Numbered from the stretch's first letter, positions 44,358 through 53,302 are shown. The stretch is 64,000 nucleotides of DNA from Ovoidimarina sp038744785 (GCA_038744785.1 JBCDLX010000023.1:1-64000), one strand, 5' to 3'. Numbers and translations: made by a program. The notes: generated by a model not told the origin, from the letters alone.

Positions 44358-45014
44358 TCAGGACCCCTTCCCGGCGAAGAACTCCGCCAGGACCGGACTC
44401 GCCGCACTCTTCGCCGAGCAGAGCAGTTCCGACCCCGCAAGCGAGGCTTTCGAAAGGCGCACTAGCCCGCCGGTTTCCTCGATGCGGTAGCAGCGACGCT
44501 TTTGCCCTCCGCGCCGGTAATGGGTGGCGGTCACGATCTGGCAGGTGCTGCCATCGGTCAGCGTCACCGGCGCGGCGAGCTTGATCCTGTCGCCCTCGTC
44601 GTAGTCCGGGATCGCCGCCCAGTCGCGGCAGCGCTGACGCCAAGCATGGGCATAGCTGTCGGGATCCTTCAACTCGGAGAGCAACGCCAGAAGGCTGAGC
44701 GGCGCGCGCGACTCCGCGGGCCGGGCGCTCTCCTCCATGTCCTTGTAGCCCCAGCAACCATCATCATATCGCGTCAGGAAGACTGCTCCGAAGGTGAACG
44801 ATCCGTCGGCATCGCTCACATAGGTTCTGTCCTCAACCGGCGCGCCTTTGATGTTTGTGACCTTCGCTGCTGCATACCAGGTCGACCCGACCTTGCAGGC
44901 CTTGAGCAACACCGTCTTGCGCGTATCCGTCTCGAAGGTGCAGAGCCGGGTGATTTCTGCCTTCTCGTCCGCGTAGGTTTTGACGCGGCGGTCGGTGTAA
45001 AAGACCCAGCCCAC
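44358..45014 (-). CDS. DUF6927-like protein
   Basis: 218 residues with GTG start overlapping the upstream stop by one base. Begins MGWVFYTDRRVKTYADEKAEITRLCTFE and continues with VTNIKGAPVEDRTYVSDADGSFTFGAVFLTRY, a beta-rich region; I assign it only tentatively to the DUF6927 family. Cysteines and the basic RRGGQKRRCYRIE stretch near 170 suggest nucleic-acid contact. Confidence 0.65.
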   Translation of the reverse strand: MGWVFYTDRRVKTYADEKAEITRLCTFETDTRKTVLLKACKVGSTWYAAAKVTNIKGAPVEDRTYVSDADGSFTFGAVFLTRYDDGCWGYKDMEESARPAESRAPLSLLALLSELKDPDSYAHAWRQRCRDWAAIPDYDEGDRIKLAAPVTLTDGSTCQIVTATHYRRGGQKRRCYRIEETGGLVRLSKASLAGSELLCSAKSAASPVLAEFFAGKGS

Positions 45015-45607
45015 TATGCCGCCCTCCGATCATCGATTTCGATGAGCGCATCGAGCGGCACGCGGTAGGGCAGCATCTCGTCGAAATCCTCGCAATTGCC
45101 GTGGTTCTGCACGATGGCATAGGTGTCGGTGGCGTCCTTCAGGATCACCCGGAACGTCCCGCCGAGACCGGAGGGCACGTCGTAGGTGCCGCCGATCAGG
45201 TAGTCAGCGGCGCGACGCAGGAAGACGCGGATCGTGTGGCCATCGGTCGCAAGCCAGATAGTGTCGTGACCACGGTCGATAAGCATCTGCACGTCATCGA
45301 GAATGTCGGTGTAGAACTGGCCGGTCAGATCGCGGAACGTCGCCTGCCGCGCCGCCATCCAATCCGGATCGCGGAACGGGTTGATGCCCTTGGCGAAAGC
45401 ATATGTGGGATCGGCGCGTTCGGTGGTGACGATCCGCGTGGTCGAACCGTCGATGCCATTGGAGCGCAGATGCACACCATTGCCGACGATCAGGATCAGG
45501 GCGGGTTTGCCCACCGGCCCGTTCCAGTTGGGAAGGAGGGTGGAGCAGCCGCGCGCATGCGCGATCTGCGCCGCGACGCTGGTCGCGGTAAAGCTGAGAA
45601 GTGCCAT
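45014..45607 (-). CDS. Conserved hypothetical protein of the leading region
   Basis: 197 residues from ATG 45607. Contains PALILIVGNGVHLRSNGIDGSTTRIVTTERADPTYAFAKGINPFRDPDWMAARQ and a C-terminal beta region. No family name recalled; homologues usually sit between the ParB-like and methylase-helicase genes. It is co-transcribed with the 44358 gene. Confidence 0.65.
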   Translation of the reverse strand: MALLSFTATSVAAQIAHARGCSTLLPNWNGPVGKPALILIVGNGVHLRSNGIDGSTTRIVTTERADPTYAFAKGINPFRDPDWMAARQATFRDLTGQFYTDILDDVQMLIDRGHDTIWLATDGHTIRVFLRRAADYLIGGTYDVPSGLGGTFRVILKDATDTYAIVQNHGNCEDFDEMLPYRVPLDALIEIDDRRAA

Positions 45608-45677
45608 GGGATTTACCTGTAAGATGGAGGGAAGGGTGCGACCCGCGCCGGACATGCCGAGCGGGCCGCCTGCTCGA

Positions 45678-47651
45678 TCAGGCCGCTTCTGCGACCTCGG
45701 TTTCGTCTTCGGGTGTCTCGGCCTCGCTGGCATCAACCGGCTCGACACCTGCCGTCTGCATCATCGGCGGACACCAGGCCGCGACCGCCGCGCGCTGCGC
45801 CTCCGTCAGCGTGGCGAAAGGCTCCGCAAAGAGCTTGTCGCAGAATTCGACGACTTGCTTCTTGGTCGAGGAGGCCAATGTCACCGCCTCTTGTGCGAGC
45901 CCCAGCTCCTCGCCGAGGATCTTCAGAAGCCAGGCCTTCTTGAAGCGGTTGAAAAGCGCCGCGTTCGGCGTCCAATGCGCCCGGATGTCCGGCATGATCT
46001 CCACCTCGAAATCATGCATCAGGCTGTCACGCTGCCGGTCCCGTGCGAAGCAGGACTGCGTGGTCGCCGCCGTGGCATAGGCCACGAGTTTGGCCTTCTC
46101 GCCCGCATCGAGCGCCCGGAAGAGCGCGAACTGGTCGGCGGGGGATTTCGCATCATCGGCCCAGGAGAGGTCGAGCGCGTCATGCGCTGCCGCCACCTGT
46201 TCGAGCGATGTGCCGTCGATCTCGTCCATCTTGGCGTGAGTGCGATATTCCTGGCGCGCATCGACCTTGAACGCCTGGGTGACCCCCATGCCGCTGGTCA
46301 GCACATCCGTAACCAGCTTGAAGAGCGTGAGATCGAGCGTCGCCTCCGGGTGCATCGCCATTGCCGCGCCGAGCGCCATCGCCCGCTCGGTCTTCAGGTC
46401 CTCGGTGAGCGAGGCGGGATAGGTGATCTGATCGCCGTCTACGGCGCCCTTGTCGCTCGGTGCACCGGTGCCTTTGCCAGAACGCTCCGCCTTCTCTTCA
46501 GGGCGCACCATCCCGACATGCAGGGAGATCTTGCCATGCGACCATGACGCGATCACGCCGGAACGGGCAAGATCCTCGGTGCTATAGGCCTCCTGGAGGT
46601 CCCGCGCCTCGGCTTCCAGCGCGTCCACGCTTTCGTAGAGTTCATTATACGCCTCATCCTCGAGCTCTTCGTTTTCCATCCCGTGTTCGAGCTTCTCAAG
46701 CTCGGCGGTGATCTCGTCCACGCGCTGCTGGCCCTTCTCGTCGGGTTCGACCGGACCGGGATAGACCCGGCCATAATCCGCCATGGCGGCATAATCGTAC
46801 TGGATGACCGCATCCGCCCAGGCAAAGCCGATCTCTGCCCGCGCCTCTTCGGCGGCGGCGGCGAGTTTCTCCAGCAGGATCGTTTCGACCAGCGCGGAAT
46901 CCTCGAGCACGGAATGCTCGTCCAGCAGATCGGCCGCGATTGCACCGCCACGTGCCTCGTAGTCTTTGCGCACGAAGGCACCGATATCGTCGCTGACCTG
47001 GACGCCGCGGGACTTCAGCGCGTTCCGAACGGTGTAGGCCTGAATGTAGTTGTCCTCTTTGGTCAGCGCCTCGAAGACCTCGCGTTGCACCTCCTGGCTC
47101 GGGTGATCGGCGAAGGCCTTCATCGTATCGAGCGTGATCGATTTGGCGCGGGCCGCGGCGCGGATGTCGGGATGGATGAGTCCGTAGCGCAACCGGCCTT
47201 TGACAGCGGCGACCGTGGTACCGAAGGTCCTGGCGATGGTTTCCGGCGTCTGGCCATCGACCTCCATCATCCGCGCGAAGGCCTCGAACTCGTCGATGGC
47301 ATTCATCGGCGCCTGGGTGATATTCTCCGCCAGCGAGAGCGCGGTGGTCACATCACAATCGTCGGGGACCAGCCGGCAATCGATCTTCGTGCGGTTGGTG
47401 AATCCCTTGGCCGTCTTGTCCGCAGCAAGTTCCAGCAGGGCCGCGTGACGACGGCCACCGGCGAGCACCCCGAACTTGCCGTCGATCTTCTGAACGAGCA
47501 GCGGTTGCAGAAGGCCCAATACGGCGATGCTGGCCTTGAGATGCGCGATATTCTCGGAGGCGTAGGTCTCGGGGGAATTGGTCCGTACGTTCGCGGGATG
47601 GGCGACAAGATCGCCGATGGCGACGGTGGTGGGTTTGAACGACTGAGTCAT
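45678..47651 (-). CDS. parB: ParB/Spo0J-family protein, plasmid leading-region type
   Basis: 657 residues. The N-terminal ParB CTPase domain is complete (IGDLVAHPANVRT, LKASIAVLGLLQPLLV, GVLAGGRRHAALLELA, LSLAENITQAPMNAIDEFEAF), followed by a KorB-like HTH (ETIARTFGTTVAAVKGRLRYGLIHPDI). The C-terminal 400 residues are helical, acidic and unlike chromosomal ParB. There is no ParA gene nearby, so partition is unlikely to be its role; orphan ParB-like proteins of this size are typical of conjugative leading regions. Confidence 0.88.
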   Translation of the reverse strand: MTQSFKPTTVAIGDLVAHPANVRTNSPETYASENIAHLKASIAVLGLLQPLLVQKIDGKFGVLAGGRRHAALLELAADKTAKGFTNRTKIDCRLVPDDCDVTTALSLAENITQAPMNAIDEFEAFARMMEVDGQTPETIARTFGTTVAAVKGRLRYGLIHPDIRAAARAKSITLDTMKAFADHPSQEVQREVFEALTKEDNYIQAYTVRNALKSRGVQVSDDIGAFVRKDYEARGGAIAADLLDEHSVLEDSALVETILLEKLAAAAEEARAEIGFAWADAVIQYDYAAMADYGRVYPGPVEPDEKGQQRVDEITAELEKLEHGMENEELEDEAYNELYESVDALEAEARDLQEAYSTEDLARSGVIASWSHGKISLHVGMVRPEEKAERSGKGTGAPSDKGAVDGDQITYPASLTEDLKTERAMALGAAMAMHPEATLDLTLFKLVTDVLTSGMGVTQAFKVDARQEYRTHAKMDEIDGTSLEQVAAAHDALDLSWADDAKSPADQFALFRALDAGEKAKLVAYATAATTQSCFARDRQRDSLMHDFEVEIMPDIRAHWTPNAALFNRFKKAWLLKILGEELGLAQEAVTLASSTKKQVVEFCDKLFAEPFATLTEAQRAAVAAWCPPMMQTAGVEPVDASEAETPEDETEVAEAA

Positions 47652-47732
47652 GACATGTCCTTCTCGACGTGATTGAGAGGGCCGCGAGTTTCCGTGCGAC
47701 CGATCCCCGGATCCGGGAACCAACAGGACAAG

Positions 47733-47750
47733 AGGCCCACTTTCCCTTTC
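47733..47750 (-). promoter_or_regulatory. Leader repeat copy 3
   Basis: Minus strand GAAAGGGAAAGTGGGCCT, the most diverged copy, 82-99 bases upstream of the ParB-like gene and followed by a GGATCC-containing tail shared with copy 5. Confidence 0.45.
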
Positions 47751-47799
47751 GGAGGGTCAGCGGGCCTGTCGGTGATGTAAGGTTGGGGTGCGGCCTGCC

Positions 47800-48189
47800 C
47801 TACCAGTCGCGCGCCATCATGATGGTAAGAACGCGCATGGTGGTTTCTGGATTGTCGGGAGCCTCGGCGCCGTAGCGGAAGTCGGAACCGGCCTCGTAGA
47901 GGTCAATTTTCCAGAACACGGTCTCGCCGCGGATCGTCACCGCCCCGAAATCGTGCCAGCCCTCGGGATCGTTGTCCGGCTCGAATGTATCGAACGCACC
48001 GGTTGCCTGAATGGCCTCCGTCACGAAACCATCGCCTGCCTCGATCAAGGACTGGGTTACAACCAGCCGGCCCTGGATCGCCTGATCTGGAGCGATGCCC
48101 AGACAGGCAAACCTGCGGAAGGCATCGTTCTGGGAGGCGATGACGGTGGCATTCGGTCCGGGAAAATCTGCGGGTTCGGCATGGCTCAT
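47800..48189 (-). CDS. DUF3768 protein
   Basis: 129 residues. ATVIASQNDAFRR at the start, then GRLVVTQSLIEAG, FDTFEPDNDPEGWHDFGAV and VFWKIDLYEAGSDFRYGAEAPDNPETTMRVLTIMMA, which match DUF3768 well, including the conserved WKIDxYD core. Function unknown. Leader repeat copy 4 precedes it at 38-58 bases. Confidence 0.8.
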   Translation of the reverse strand: MSHAEPADFPGPNATVIASQNDAFRRFACLGIAPDQAIQGRLVVTQSLIEAGDGFVTEAIQATGAFDTFEPDNDPEGWHDFGAVTIRGETVFWKIDLYEAGSDFRYGAEAPDNPETTMRVLTIMMARDW

Positions 48190-48226
48190 GGGTCTGTCCT
48201 TTCGGGATGTGTTGAAACCACCAGAC

Positions 48227-48247
48227 CCAAAGCCAGCTTTTCCTTTC
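48227..48247 (-). promoter_or_regulatory. Leader repeat copy 4
   Basis: Minus strand GAAAGGAAAAGCTGGCTTTG with the AAAGC-tg-GCTTT dyad, 38-58 bases upstream of the DUF3768 gene. Confidence 0.5.
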
Positions 48248-48280
48248 ACCACGCCTTGCCAGCCCGGACAGCCCCGGACG

Positions 48281-49204
48281 TCATGCGGCCTGTTCCCCCT
48301 GCCCCGCCTCCGAGGCCGCGACGAGATAGTCACAGGCACGCTGCGCGTCCGCCGCATGTTTGAAGATCGCCCGCTTGTCCGAGCGGAGTACGCGGACCCA
48401 GTTGTCGAGATAGGCCGCGTTCAGCTCCAGCGTATGCGCGGAGAACCCCAGCTTCTGACCCAAAAACACCGTGCAAAGCTCGGCCACAATCTCCTCGCGG
48501 GCATAGGCCGTGTTTCCAAACCGAGCGTCGCCGTAGTTGCGGTTCAACCGATGCCGAGGTTTCGTCCAGTGACCCAGCTCGTGACCCCAGACGGCGTAGA
48601 AATTCCGCGGGTTCTCGAAGAGCTCGATCGGGGGCATGTAAATCTTGTCGAGGTTCGGGACATAACATGCTTCCCGACCAGAGAAGCTGACATTGGCACC
48701 GATTGCCTCGAAGAAGCTCTGCATATGCAGGATCGGTGCGCGTTCGGGATAAACTTCCGGTTCAGACGCAACGGGATGAAAGCGAGGGTCCAACCCCTCG
48801 ATCTGATCGGCGTTAAAGACACGGTAGGATTTCATGAAGGGGATGGTTTTGGGGTCTTCGGTTTCCGCCTCCCCGCCGTGGGCGCTTTCGGCCTGTTCGC
48901 GCTCGGCCGTTCCGTAATAGACGACCACCGACGATTTCGAGCCCTTGATGACTTTCGCATCGAGCTCGTTCGCCTGCCTCAACGTCATCCAGTAAGGCGA
49001 GGAATATCCTGCCATCATGGTGCGCATGGTCAGCAAGAAGTTGTTGACGCCCTGGTAGGGTTCGCCGTTCTGGCGGAGCGGCACGGAACTGCCGCCGACC
49101 GTCCATGGCTTGCGCCAGGGCAGCACGCCCCGGTCGATGATCTTAATGAGTTCGTTGGTGATCGATGCCGCGGCGTCGAACTTTGGTTTGCTGGATTTGG
49201 CCAT
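48281..49204 (-). CDS. ardC: ArdC-type antirestriction protein
   Basis: 307 residues from ATG 49204. An N-terminal ssDNA-binding ArdC domain (ITNELIKIIDRGVLPWRKPW, YQGVNNFLLTM) is followed by a zincin-like domain with HELGHWT near 208 and a downstream AREEIVAELCTVFLG glutamate helix. ArdC proteins enter recipients with the transferred strand and protect it from restriction. It is the outermost gene of the leading region, next to the tRNA pair, with leader repeat copy 5 before it. Confidence 0.93.
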   Translation of the reverse strand: MAKSSKPKFDAAASITNELIKIIDRGVLPWRKPWTVGGSSVPLRQNGEPYQGVNNFLLTMRTMMAGYSSPYWMTLRQANELDAKVIKGSKSSVVVYYGTAEREQAESAHGGEAETEDPKTIPFMKSYRVFNADQIEGLDPRFHPVASEPEVYPERAPILHMQSFFEAIGANVSFSGREACYVPNLDKIYMPPIELFENPRNFYAVWGHELGHWTKPRHRLNRNYGDARFGNTAYAREEIVAELCTVFLGQKLGFSAHTLELNAAYLDNWVRVLRSDKRAIFKHAADAQRACDYLVAASEAGQGEQAA

Positions 49205-49332
49205 GATGATCTCCGATGTCTGGTAAGTATGCAGACCCGGAGGTACCGTCAGGGAAACACCCTTGGAGGGGACGGCAGGGTCCGTCCAGAACCCTGCCAG
49301 ACCCCCACCCCGTGTCTCTGGATCCGGCAAAA

Positions 49333-49355
49333 CCCAAAGCTTGCTTTTACTTTTT
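49333..49355 (-). promoter_or_regulatory. Leader repeat copy 5
   Basis: Minus strand AAAAAGTAAAAGCAAGCTTT with the dyad AAAGC-aa-GCTTT, followed by GGGTTTTGCCGGATCC; 129-151 bases upstream of ardC. The rest of 49205-49476 shows nothing else. Confidence 0.5.
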
Positions 49356-49476
49356 TCATATCGCTGACACGAAATGTCTTTCGGCATCCGTCCAGCGGAA
49401 GCCCAAAAATCTCGACCAGCTGACCCTAAGACCCTTGAGCAAGACACCGAATTCGCTCATTCAGTGATCCCCATGT

Positions 49477-49552
49477 GCCTCGGTAGCTCAGCGGTTAGAG
49501 CTGACCGCTCATAACGGTTAGGTCGCAGGTTCGAATCCTGCCCGAGGCACCA
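49477..49552 (+). tRNA. tRNA with anticodon CAT (probably Ile2, possibly elongator Met)
   Basis: Complete cloverleaf: acceptor GCCTCGG/CCGAGGC, D stem GCTC/GAGC, anticodon stem GACCG/CGGTT with loop CTCATAA, T stem GCAGG/CCTGC with TTCGAAT, encoded ACCA end. The CAT anticodon fits Met or the lysidine-modified Ile2; the short D loop (AGCGGTTA) and GGTCGC variable region look more like Ile2. Initiator Met is excluded by the paired first base pair. Confidence 0.9.
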
Positions 49553-49553
49553 C

Positions 49554-49638
49554 GCGGACATGGTGGAATGGTAGACACCGGAGACTTAAAATCTCCTGCT
49601 CATCGAGCGTGCGGGTTCGAGTCCCGCTGTCCGCACCA
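49554..49638 (+). tRNA. tRNA-Leu (anticodon TAA)
   Basis: Acceptor GCGGACA/TGTCCGC, anticodon stem GGAGA/TCTCC with loop CTTAAAA, a long variable arm (TGCTCATCGAGCG) of a class II tRNA, T stem GCGGG/CCCGC with TTCGAGT, encoded ACCA. One base separates it from the preceding tRNA, so both are processed from one transcript. Its 3' end is a common integration target for elements, but no second copy was seen in the window. Confidence 0.92.
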
Positions 49639-49826
49639 CTTTATAGGCCTAACGCCTTCAGCGACTGGAAGCCGGTTTTGTTCCAGGTTTGTCTTCACAC
49701 CTACACAAAGATTGGTCTCGCGGTTCTACAGCGCCTTACCCGCTCATAAAGACCGGCAGGTAGGCGATTTGCAAAAATGGTCATGACCGACTAGGGGCAA
49801 CTATCGAGACCATTCTAGAAACAGCA

Positions 49827-51020
49827 TTAGCTCTGCTGCACTTCTCGCACTAGATCGGGCATGTGCTCGGCAATCAAAGCGTATGTCAACTGTTCGCCAC
49901 GCTTGCTGAGTTTCTCGATCCACTCGTCTGGCATCGCAGAGAAATCGGTAGGATATCCATGTGCGTCTTCTCGTGATACAAGATCCGATGGCGGAAAGGC
50001 GAGGCGGGAGTCATCCTGCCCAAGGAAGGGCATGGCAAACCCCTTGATCTGTCCAGAGGACTTTAAATCGAACAGACGCTTCACTGCCGCGTTCTGAGCT
50101 CTATCAAAGATGCAAGTGAACGTGCTTGTAAGCCGCGCCATGAAAAATTGGCTGGGCGGATCAAATCGCAAACCGTAACCCGCGCGGCAGCAGATGATCG
50201 TGTCCACGCCAGAAACGTTCAGGCTTATCGAAGAGTCCCGATCAGGCCAAAGCGGCGCAAGGCCCAAATTGTCGTATGCCCCGCCGTCGGTTAGGGTGAC
50301 ATGCTCCTCGCGCCGCGATCCGTCGGGTTTGTTGAAAGCGAGACGTTCATCAAGCGCCGGCAGAAACAGCGGATATGCCGCGGAAGCCATGACTGCGTGC
50401 GCAAGAGTCGTCTGTGAACCGGCAAGTTCCCCAAGACGCCATGATCCGGACTTCTCTCGCGAAAAATAGAACGCCGAACCTGTGCGCAAATCCGCAGCAT
50501 TGATAATCAGAAGTGGGCGCGTCGCGGGCAATTCTCGCAACTTCAGTCCGTGAAAGACATTTTCGTCCAAAACCCTACGTAGGATCGTCGTCCTGCTCGC
50601 GAAACGCGGCAGCGGTGCGCGCAACTTGTCGAAGCTCCAGCGTTTACGCGCTGTCGGTGGCAGCAGCACCGAGAGGAGGCGCGGTCCGGTCGCGATCGCC
50701 AAGATTGCGAGGTTGATCACCCCAAGAAGGGTAGCACAATATATCGCACGCAGGCCTTCGGTGGTCGTGAACACCTTGCGCAAGGCCGGGCGCACCAAGC
50801 CAGAGGAAAGCAACGAACGCACCTTCGCCTCGAAGACTTGAAACGGTTCGTCATTAGCCGCATAAAGTGCGCCAATGACGCTTCCCCCCGATACGGTGGA
50901 GATGACCCGTACTTCGTCAAGAATTCCGAGATCATGCAAGGCGCGAAGACAGCCTAGGTGGAAGGCGATGGCACGGGATCCACCGCCTGAGAGCGAGAGG
51001 CCGATGACGGGCTTACTCAT
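49827..51020 (-). CDS. Patatin-like phospholipase effector
   Basis: 397 residues. GLSLSGGGSRAIAFHLGCLRAL is the patatin oxyanion loop, STVSGGSVIGAL carries the nucleophilic serine, and LTDGGAYDNLG contains the catalytic Asp (DGG). A hydrophobic segment near 100-122 may touch the membrane. In type II CBASS such a lipase (CapV) is the cyclic-dinucleotide-activated effector that degrades the inner membrane. Here it overlaps the E2-E1-JAB gene by four bases, but no CD-NTase gene is present, so its trigger is unknown. Confidence 0.88.
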   Translation of the reverse strand: MSKPVIGLSLSGGGSRAIAFHLGCLRALHDLGILDEVRVISTVSGGSVIGALYAANDEPFQVFEAKVRSLLSSGLVRPALRKVFTTTEGLRAIYCATLLGVINLAILAIATGPRLLSVLLPPTARKRWSFDKLRAPLPRFASRTTILRRVLDENVFHGLKLRELPATRPLLIINAADLRTGSAFYFSREKSGSWRLGELAGSQTTLAHAVMASAAYPLFLPALDERLAFNKPDGSRREEHVTLTDGGAYDNLGLAPLWPDRDSSISLNVSGVDTIICCRAGYGLRFDPPSQFFMARLTSTFTCIFDRAQNAAVKRLFDLKSSGQIKGFAMPFLGQDDSRLAFPPSDLVSREDAHGYPTDFSAMPDEWIEKLSKRGEQLTYALIAEHMPDLVREVQQS

Positions 51021-53302
51021 CGAACCGACCTTTCGGCTAGCGGAGTAGAGACTTCACTATGGCGCATGAACACGACAGCGAGTTCAGCCTCCCCGGCAAT
51101 CAACATCAGCCCAGGCAAGGTATCCATGTCAAATATGGTGGCGAGCCAATTGATCTGGGACAGGTCGGTAACGCTCGGCATCACCCCGACCAGTGGCGGA
51201 TGTGAATGCCACTCACCGACGTAGCGCAGCTGTCCCTGTGTCTCCGCCATAGATCGGTCGATCATCTGTTGGACGCCATCGGTGCCGCGAACGAAGCCGG
51301 TTGGCGATCCGATGCTGTCAGCAGGCGCTTTGGCGGCATCGGCAAGGTGTATTTTCCGAGCAGGAATGTCGACGACCCCGAGCAGGATACCTCCCGTCTC
51401 GTTCGGCAGGCATTCATCGCGCATGGCCGCGATGCGCGAGCGGAGACCGGCGTCGAGTGAGACCTGCCAGCCATCGACATCGAAACGACGCACATCCTCC
51501 GCAGGATAGGAGAAGCTCCTGACTTGGCCCTCCGTACCAAGCGACCAGATCCGGATGATCCCTTCATCAGTGTCGGCGGCCCGTCCCAAACCTTCCGCAA
51601 CCAGCCCACTTAGGGCCATGACACGCGACTCCGGGATCAGGTTTGTGATGGCACGGCAGGCTCCGGTATAGGCGAATGTCCGCACCGGGGTTTCCAAATG
51701 ACCCGAGAGAGCTTCCTCCCGGACGACATGCCTCAGATACTGCGCTTCCAGATCGCGTAGCGTGACGCTGCGATCTATCGGTTCGGCCAGCAGAACGGCG
51801 GCATCCCCCGCCGGGCTAAAAAAGATGCTGAACCGCCGAGCCTTGGAATTATGGTCGGAGAGGAATCGCTCCGCCAGCAAAGAAGCGGATGCATCCACGA
51901 TAATGTCGGCGCCGTCGAGCGCAGCATTAACGTCGTCATTTTGCTGCCCTTCAACCCCAACCTGGGCGGTTATCGCTGTAGCCACAGAGTCTTCATCGTC
52001 AAGAATGCTCGCCAACGCCCCGGCGAGCAATTCAGATTTGCGCCTGGTGACGTCGCCGCCGAAGCCGACATGGCGAGCAAGGTTGTGTGGAAGCAGGACG
52101 TCATCGTCTATCACAGTCCAGCTAAAACGCCCCTCCCGGGTAAGACAAGGGGCGACATGGGCACCGATCGCGCCCCCTCCGACGATCACGGCCTTGCGTG
52201 CATCCGGGATGGCGCGGCCCGCAAGCCGGGTCGCAAGGTCTCGGTCAAAGGTTGCGTGGACTTCGACCGGCAGCACGGCCATCGCTATCAGCGCAGCTTC
52301 ATCCACAGCTCCGGCGGTCAAAGCGGTAACGAAGCCGGCGGCTCCGCCCTGATCCTTGCTTTCGACCTTGTGAGCAATTCCGAGCGCGACCGCGATGTCA
52401 CCAACCTTCTCAGCAGTGACGAAGGCCCGAAAATCTGTGCCATGTTGTGTTCCGTCTGGTGAGGTAATCGGCATCTCGACGACCACTGCCAGGCAGGAAT
52501 TGATCCGCGCCGCATTGGTGCGCGCGTCGTTCAACCATTCGGCGAGGCGCGTTCGCAGGTCGGCAAATAGATCGATCCCACGTGCTGTGAGCAAGTCGGC
52601 AAGGCTGTCAAGATTACCTGGCGCGAACGAAAGCCGCACCATCTGCGCCGGAGGCACTCGGTACGCTGCCACCGTCAACGGCAAAGCCAGTGCGCGCCCC
52701 TGCAGCTGGGAAAGCGGAATCACGCGCATTAGCGTGCCCGTGTCGTCAGGAACAGCGACGAGATCCTGTGTGTTGACGTTATCGATCAACGCACGGGACA
52801 TGATGATGTTGTAGCCGGTCCCGAACATGAGCGGGTCGACCGGCTGCCGGGCGTCATGTAATGCGCCCTCGGCAGCTCGCCGAAACCAGGCAAGGATACG
52901 CTGGACAAGCTCGGCCGGTGTCCATGTGAGGCGCGCTTCCGCCCAACTTCGGTCATCGATACAGATCGCGCGGGGTGATCCTTCGGCAGTAAGGTTTTGG
53001 TGGGCAGTGTCGGGAAAATCGCTCCGCAACACGTAGACGAATGGCATCGAATCGCCGCCAGCGAAGCGAACTCCAATTCGTTCTGTGCGCCGGATTGGCA
53101 CGACGCTCTGCTGCGGCCTGCCGGTCCTGAAGGTGAGTTCTACAAGCTCACCGGCCCCTCCCCTGCGTAGTGCGACGACGGCAGCGAGTTCGGCGGCATG
53201 CCGGTCGACAAACCGTGCAAACGATGCCGCTGCCGAAGAGGTGAGGTCATCGACCTCGATCACTTCGTCGAAGGATGCCTTGAGCCAGGCTTCGACGTCC
53301 AT
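51017..53302 (-). CDS. E2-E1-JAB ubiquitin-like conjugation fusion protein
   Basis: 761 residues with three modules. Residues 1-165: E2-like domain with candidate catalytic Cys114 (SPRAICIDDRSW). Residues about 365-600: ThiF/E1 adenylation domain with GGGAIG (375-380), DDDVLLPHNLARH and a possible transfer Cys549. Residues about 605-761: JAB/JAMM isopeptidase with Glu635 and HSHP-N7-SVTD (His699, His701, Ser710, Asp713). One chain therefore carries activating, conjugating and deconjugating functions that in type II CBASS are split between Cap2 and Cap3. It overlaps both neighbours. Confidence 0.9.
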   Translation of the reverse strand: MDVEAWLKASFDEVIEVDDLTSSAAASFARFVDRHAAELAAVVALRRGGAGELVELTFRTGRPQQSVVPIRRTERIGVRFAGGDSMPFVYVLRSDFPDTAHQNLTAEGSPRAICIDDRSWAEARLTWTPAELVQRILAWFRRAAEGALHDARQPVDPLMFGTGYNIIMSRALIDNVNTQDLVAVPDDTGTLMRVIPLSQLQGRALALPLTVAAYRVPPAQMVRLSFAPGNLDSLADLLTARGIDLFADLRTRLAEWLNDARTNAARINSCLAVVVEMPITSPDGTQHGTDFRAFVTAEKVGDIAVALGIAHKVESKDQGGAAGFVTALTAGAVDEAALIAMAVLPVEVHATFDRDLATRLAGRAIPDARKAVIVGGGAIGAHVAPCLTREGRFSWTVIDDDVLLPHNLARHVGFGGDVTRRKSELLAGALASILDDEDSVATAITAQVGVEGQQNDDVNAALDGADIIVDASASLLAERFLSDHNSKARRFSIFFSPAGDAAVLLAEPIDRSVTLRDLEAQYLRHVVREEALSGHLETPVRTFAYTGACRAITNLIPESRVMALSGLVAEGLGRAADTDEGIIRIWSLGTEGQVRSFSYPAEDVRRFDVDGWQVSLDAGLRSRIAAMRDECLPNETGGILLGVVDIPARKIHLADAAKAPADSIGSPTGFVRGTDGVQQMIDRSMAETQGQLRYVGEWHSHPPLVGVMPSVTDLSQINWLATIFDMDTLPGLMLIAGEAELAVVFMRHSEVSTPLAERSVR

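Noticed and set aside
45381..46547. 388-codon plus-strand frame opposite the ParB-like gene
   Set aside because: Arg/His-rich translation without domain; shadow of the minus-strand ParB-like protein.
45678..47651. ParB-like gene as evidence of a plasmid partition system
   Set aside because: No parA or parS cluster seen; orphan ParB proteins of this type are common in leading regions of transferable elements.
49639..49826. Attachment-site repeat after tRNA-Leu
   Set aside because: No second copy of the tRNA 3' end and no integrase gene were found in the window.
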